In this document: piece by piece, positions 51,497-64,000 of the stretch
Position numbering within the stretch: the stretch's first letter is position 1
Layout of the letters: every line of letters begins with the position of its first letter
Assembly: GCA_035048485.1 (NCBI GenBank)
Contig: CM068590.1
Coordinates: forward strand, 14,407,798 to 14,471,797
From: Pteria penguin
Taxonomy: Eukaryota > Mollusca > Bivalvia > Pterioida > Pteriidae
Reading direction: 5' to 3'
Length of the DNA: 64,000 bases
Notes under the pieces: generated by a model
Databases searched by the model: none
Told to the model about the DNA's origin: nothing
Seen by the model: the letters and a program-made list of their open reading frames with translations, nothing else
Program-made: the position numbers and the translations under genes

Positions 51497-53221
51497 TTAT
51501 ACTATTCTCTATTCTCATATCCTGTCAGTCTTTTACTCTTCTACCCTTGTACATGAACAGCATATCTGACTTTTACTGATTCAAGTGAACGGCTGTGCAA
51601 AAGTAAATGGGGGGGGGGGGGGGGGGTGTTTACTGACAGAGTTATGGTCCTTTCCTTCTTCCTTTTTTAATTCTTTTGTTTCCTATTTCCCACTTTTTTA
51701 TATTACAATCCCTTGAACCTCGTATTCCCCTCTTTTCTTTCTTAACTATTCTCTGAAGGGCTATAGCGGTACAAATTTACTATATACAAGTATATTTCTA
51801 CGATAAACCGCCTTCGATCCCCGATAAGCATACACCAAAAGCTGTCAATTTACTTGCCACCTTTGGTTTCCTCGATCAAGAATACTTCCCATGTAAATAT
51901 CTATGTGGTACACATAATCCTCAGTAAAAATGACGTCACACCGGTCAGATGTCGTCAATGTATGACATGAAATTACTTTAGACATAAGTACTTGAAGGTC
52001 ATAAGGAATGGTTGACCAAATGTTTCAGTTTTACAAAATTGAAAGCTGTATATTTCATTCATGTACCGTGTTCTTCAAGTTAAATCAATTATACAGATTT
52101 ATCTTCCCTTTATAACCCAGATAGTCATTAGAAAGAAACGTTAATGACCTAGATTTTTTTTCTGAGCTTGTAATTCATAAAAATCTACATGAAGTTAGTT
52201 TAAACGTATTTAATGCAATGCATTTGATTACAAATACATTGAACTGGATTAAAAATATACATAGTATAGCTGGGGTCTGAAAACAAGACACAGTCCGTTT
52301 ATACAAATCCATTTCCCTTACAGATGAACTTCATATCATAGAATGAGAGAGCAATGCTACAAATTAAAAACAAGTTTAATGAGGGGACAATTTAAGGTTT
52401 TATAAAAAACCTACTCACTTAGCAAATTGTGCAATATATTAGTAACTTTTGAATCATTTTAATAAAGAAAAAATACTGATCAACACCCCCCCCACCTTTT
52501 TTTTTTTTATTTTACCATTGCTGTAAGACTTCTCACATGTGGATCCCAGTATCCTCCTCTAAATATAAATTTGGATTAGTTTTATTTCATACGTTTAAAA
52601 CTTTACCCGCACAAGCAGTGTGAGCCCTCGATCGACTTTCAACAACGGCAGATGTTGACCATATTTTCCACGCGGAATTTTTCGAACATCTCAATTAAGA
52701 TATAATTCGTGAAAAACGCCCTCTATAATTTCTACGACAGATAACCATTGCCGACTGTTTCACAATACTGTTTTCCATATTTGAAAATGTGAACATTGTC
52801 GTTCTTGAAAGAAATTAAAAGGATAATTGCAGGATATCGCATATGACTTCCCCTCGCTGGAAACCCTTTGCACGAGATAGTCGCATAAATATCTCAACGC
52901 ACGCGTGACGTGACGCGAGAGTTGTACCTGTCAACCATGCGCGAATTTGAGAGGCATTCTGGCAAATGCTTTCATGAGGTTTTCTTTGTTTTTCTTTACG
53001 AAAAATCATAATTATATCGTTTTCGTCTTCCTGCCTCTGCAAGTGTGCAGCATTAGTAATGTCCGTTATATATCAAAATAAATATCGGGTAAGAAATTTC
53101 AAGTTTGGCAAAGGAATTGATCACGCCCGTGCAAGTGACATCGAAAGTTCGATTATAAACATCAGGGAATGAATTTTTAAATTCAAACTTTATTTATTTT
53201 ACAACGATTAAGAAACAAGTT
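50893..53221. other. Intergenic, no gene recognised
   Basis: A CT run (51464-51494) and an 18-base G run (51609-51626) are present. A TGACGTCA site lies at 51931-51938. No supported exon. Confidence 0.55.
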
Positions 53222-53421
53222 AACAACTTATATAAATCTTGCTCGATGGCACGGATCTTGGCGTAAGGGTGTCGTTTGTGTGGGAGTTAACCGGAGTACC
53301 CGGAGAAAACCCACGAAGCCAGGTTGGTGACAGCCCCACCATCTCACGTACCAAAACTGGAATCGAACCCGGGTCGCAATGATGAGAAGCGAGCGCGCTA
53401 CTAACTGCGCTACCTGGCCCC
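53222..53421 (-). mobile_element. SINE type C: tRNA-like head plus CTCCGGGTACTCCGG core
   Basis: The minus-strand head GGCCAGGTAGCGCAGTTAGTAGCGC (A-box) and CCCGGGTTCGATTCC (B-box) are followed by a central block with GTGGGTTTTCTCCGGGTACT and CCGGTTAACTCCCACACAAA. Central domains with CTCCGGGTACTCCGGTT are shared among SINEs of distant animals (general knowledge; the exact domain name was not verified). The 3' end fades into A/T-rich DNA near 53200, and boundaries are approximate. Its head reads almost like an intact tRNA, but the anticodon arm does not fold convincingly, so it is not called a tRNA gene. Confidence 0.8.
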
Positions 53422-55695
53422 CGTTTGAATGAAATTTTGACCTCGATTCAGAAAAATGGTAAGATACAAGTCCAGAAAAAGTGTCGCTGTTTTAGAATTT
53501 CTGAATGAAGTTCATACTGAAAGCAAGAAATATGCCTTTATTTCAAAACATGTTTGATCATGAAAAAATAAATCCAATGATAGATGTATAAATAAATATA
53601 TACCTAAGTAGCTAGATGAATAAACACAGATTCCTAAAATACGAAATGTGAACAATATATGGATTTACGGAATAAAATTTTACCATTATAAGTCACACTA
53701 TATCTATTTTCCTTAATCAAGAAACGAAAACATTTAACACTGATGCCCCGTCTCAACTTTAAAAAAGTTATAACCCCCCCCCAAAAAAAACCCCCAAAAA
53801 TAAAAAAAAAAACCCAACAAAAACCCCAACTACAAAAACCAACCCCCCCCCCCCAAAAAAAAAAAACTGCAGCCCCCCCCCCCCCTAACAATCAAACAAA
53901 TAAATCAGGACAAATAAAAACTTATGACACAGCAACTGTTGGTATATAAAGATTCTCTGATAGCTTTATTAAGATTTCTTCAGCGACGCAGCAGACTGGT
54001 GCTGCCATTGCACAGGCGGAATGGTCCTATTATGGTAATAAAATCCATGTACACCTTGTAAATTCAATTAAAAATATATTGATTACAAACAAATAAGAAG
54101 CCAATATAAATGGAAGCCCGTTGTCCTTAAGGATTTAACACAGTGGTTTAATATACATGTGCACATAAATATCCATTATTTCAATGGAGTCTTTGCGCCA
54201 ACGATAACAGTCTTTCCATAATGTCATATCACCTTGACTTTGATCCTGACCACGTGACGGCATCCATTAATCTCTCAGAAATAACCCCCACTGTTTGCGA
54301 TGAAAGTATCACTTTCGAATTTGTAGCAGCGACCTCTAATTTGGAAGTCTGGTCCAAAGAACAGTAATTAAAGTCAAATCTTTTTATTACCTCCACTATC
54401 CTACACCACCCGACATAAAGATCTGACAATGCACTTAGTCCCCTTGCAAATATGGCATGACCTTAAGGCTGTGGACCCTGTAGTAGAGTAACATGGTTTA
54501 ATCGGTTTGGAACTATGTAATTTCGGTTGTTTGACTTTATTAGGGTAGGCTTTGATAAATTTTCGCCTCAGTCCGACCTAAACAATGAAATTATAAAAGT
54601 ATCAATCATTATACGGTATAGCCGTATTCTTGTTATCAAATTAAGGGTTTTTACCATTCAAATCCGTAATTGAAATCCCCATCCGTACGTATCGGTTTAC
54701 TCCTTTACTGCTGACCCGTGTGCAAGATCTTTGCAACTATGGCAAAAAGAGCTTTTGAAATTTTGACATGCTTCAAGAATTCTTTTGAAAAAACTTGTCA
54801 GTAAATACACCTGCTGAAAATTATCTCCGAGTTTTTTAAAAACAAGGTGAACGAAATTGTATTATGCACGAAATGATACTTTGACCTTTGAAAGAACAAC
54901 ACCGATGCGTTCCGGATAGGTAAAACTAGGGAACAAGAATGTCTTTACGTGTTGTTACTACACGACACAACTACTGCGGAATAATCGGCGTTAAAATCAA
55001 GTTAGAGGTCAAAAAGTTCAGGCTTTGTGTAAAGTATTGAAAAAAATACTACAGATATATATACAAGGTTCATAGATATATTCAACCAATACGAACTATT
55101 TCAACAGTATCGTGTTCCAAACGACATGAAAATTTAATTGCATAAAAATTTCAAAATTGGAAATTTGAACAACGATTTCACCTGCCTAAAGATATAGAAT
55201 CTCACGCCTAACAAGAAGTTTCAAAGAACGAACTAATATAACGCGATATAACCTCAAAATGCTAATGCAAGTATTTCTGTTTCTAAACATTAATTGTAGA
55301 CAAGAAATTGATTTCATTCAAAAATCAAAATTCATAAAATCGTGCTATCGGTTTACTTGATCCAGACTGAAATTCGTTTTAAGAAAGTCGAACCGTTATT
55401 TTAAAACAATGCCCCTCTTGTTTACTCGTGTAAGAATGCAAGTATAAATACATATCTAAAAGATATTGAATATACAATGTATTGTTTTTACGGATTAAAT
55501 GAATTTGATTCCTTTAAATTCGGAAATCCTTTTTTATTAACACAAATGTGTAATTTCATTACCATATATGGAAATATCTCGCTATTTAGTTTATCGTATC
55601 ACCAATCACAAGCGTGGTAATGTATTTTTCCCAACACAGCATGCCTTCATCAAAATACTCTTTTCTATTATACTACACCTCTATATCTCATTCTT
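53422..55695. other. Intergenic, no gene recognised
   Basis: Contains an A/C low-complexity stretch at 53770-53890 with C runs of 8-12. The Pro/Lys-rich and Gly/Phe-rich frames across it are artefacts. No exon was seen. Confidence 0.55.
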
Positions 55696-55862
55696 CAGTG
55701 GCGGATTTAGAGGGGGTGCCCTCCCCCCTTTTTCACCAAAAGTATGAGTAAAACTTTAGGTTTCATAACCGAAATGGCTGAGTTTTATAATCAATACTTG
55801 ACTTTCACATGTGCCCACCCCCTGCTTCCTCTCCTTTTTCAGAAACCCTGGGTCCGCCACTG
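55696..55862 (+). mobile_element. MITE-1 reference copy, 167 bp
   Basis: Bounded by CAGTGGCGGA and TCCGCCACTG, perfect 10-bp terminal inverted repeats. TTCTT occurs directly on both flanks (55691-55695 and 55863-55867), a possible 5-bp target-site duplication. There is no coding capacity. The interior matches the copy at 39043-39243 in the opposite orientation and the half-copy at 4650-4718. Confidence 0.87.
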
Positions 55863-56660
55863 TTCTTTTCACTCCTTTTAAATTCAGAAAGCAAAATATG
55901 GTTTATTTATGAAACAAAGTACCACCGTCTTCTCATTTCTGTGTCGTGTTTCGTTCTCTTATCTTAAAGCATTTTTTCCTCACTATTTCATTTACTTATT
56001 TGAAAAAGCATTTTTTCTTCCCTCCTTTCTTCATTTGTTTGGTTATCTAAAAATTATATCTTTCTTTCAACGCACAATTTCGTTGCATTTCCATATATGG
56101 CGGAAGTATAGACAGAGGTAAAAAAAAAAACAACAACTAAAAACACCATCAAGACGGAAAGAAACCCAGTTCCTCTCCCCGGTAGGAAAAAAGCCACTCA
56201 TTTCGATATACGTATTCATCCGCCACATGAACTCTTGAAAATAGACAAACACCATAGATTTGCTTAGGACTATTTATTCACGAGGAGGAGAACGAATTGT
56301 ATTGCACTTCGCCCACAACTTCAGCCCTGTATAACATTAATATTTTATGTAACAATCGATAATTAACATATTTAAAGAAGATATAACATTCACAAATCAT
56401 ATATACAATCTTGTATACGAATAGCACAATTAAAATTCTGTCAATTTTGTTATATACATGTAAATTACATTTGTATCTATTGTCCTTTAACCTGGTTACA
56501 ATTTTTGACTAGAAAGAAAAAAAGGAAGAAATTCTATTAATAGACTCAGGTAGAAATGTAAACACATATAATTAACACGCTATCACAATTGGACTCACAT
56601 CAATTATAAATAAATCATATTTTATCATTACATATATATTTTTACAAAAAAATCCGGAAT
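55863..56660 (-). other. Probable 3' untranslated region and flank of the T-box gene
   Basis: Directly downstream of the stop codon on the minus strand. It is AT-rich without coding signal. The true transcript end is not visible from sequence alone. Confidence 0.5.
56273..56278 (-). terminator. Candidate polyadenylation signal AATAAA
   Basis: Complement of TTTATT, about 385 bases downstream of the T-box stop codon. Another AATAAA overlaps the stop codon itself (AAAAATAAATT), so this choice is tentative. Confidence 0.3.

Positions 56661-64000
<7,340 letters not shown>

Noticed and set aside
53330..53421. Possible genuine tRNA gene at the SINE type C head
   Set aside because: A- and B-boxes are good, but the anticodon arm does not pair and the T-arm runs into a SINE body.

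Overview
This 64 kb window is animal nuclear DNA. It is AT-rich and non-coding for most of its length, with many microsatellites, tRNA-derived SINEs and short inverted-repeat elements. The only protein-coding gene I can support has spliced GT-AG introns. The repeat content (SINEs whose tail reads TTGATTGATT...TTTTACGTCACTCC, a TGACCTTGACCTTGA-bearing tandem repeat, and a GACCGGTCACACCCGC repeat) and the Tbx2/3-type T-box suggest a lophotrochozoan, most likely a mollusc and perhaps a bivalve. That assignment rests on general familiarity, not on a search.

Right end (56.3-64 kb): five 3' exons of a Tbx2/Tbx3-family transcription factor lie on the minus strand. The exons are 61351-61084, 59179-59033, 58259-58183, 57939-57767 and 57586-56661. 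Their reading phases join without a break and give 529 complete codons before the stop. The first exon or exons (start codon, N-terminus and beginning of the T-box) are not visible and should lie beyond position 64000, so the 61352-64000 stretch reads as intron.

Left and middle (1-56.2 kb): no coding exon could be recognised. This is about 56 kb downstream of the T-box gene. It holds at least nine copies or fragments of one tRNA-derived SINE family (SINE-A), three of them with clear 12-bp target-site duplications. A second tRNA-derived family (SINE-B) has five pieces, and a third SINE type carries a CTCCGGGTACTCCGG core. A small inverted-repeat (MITE-like) family beginning CAGTGGCGGA is present in both orientations. 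There are tandem repeats of 21, 24, 30, 145 and about 155 bp, and microsatellites of nearly every short motif class. One apparently intact nuclear tRNA-Leu(CAA) gene with an intron lies at 39507-39624 (minus).

The genes do not form an operon or pathway. The picture is a developmental transcription factor beside a long repeat-rich, gene-poor flank. A few low-repeat islands (around 13.9-14.3 kb, 27.0 kb, 45.9-46.1 kb and the intron at 58.5-58.96 kb) are the best places to look for regulatory DNA. No unusual defence, mobile or biosynthetic system was found.
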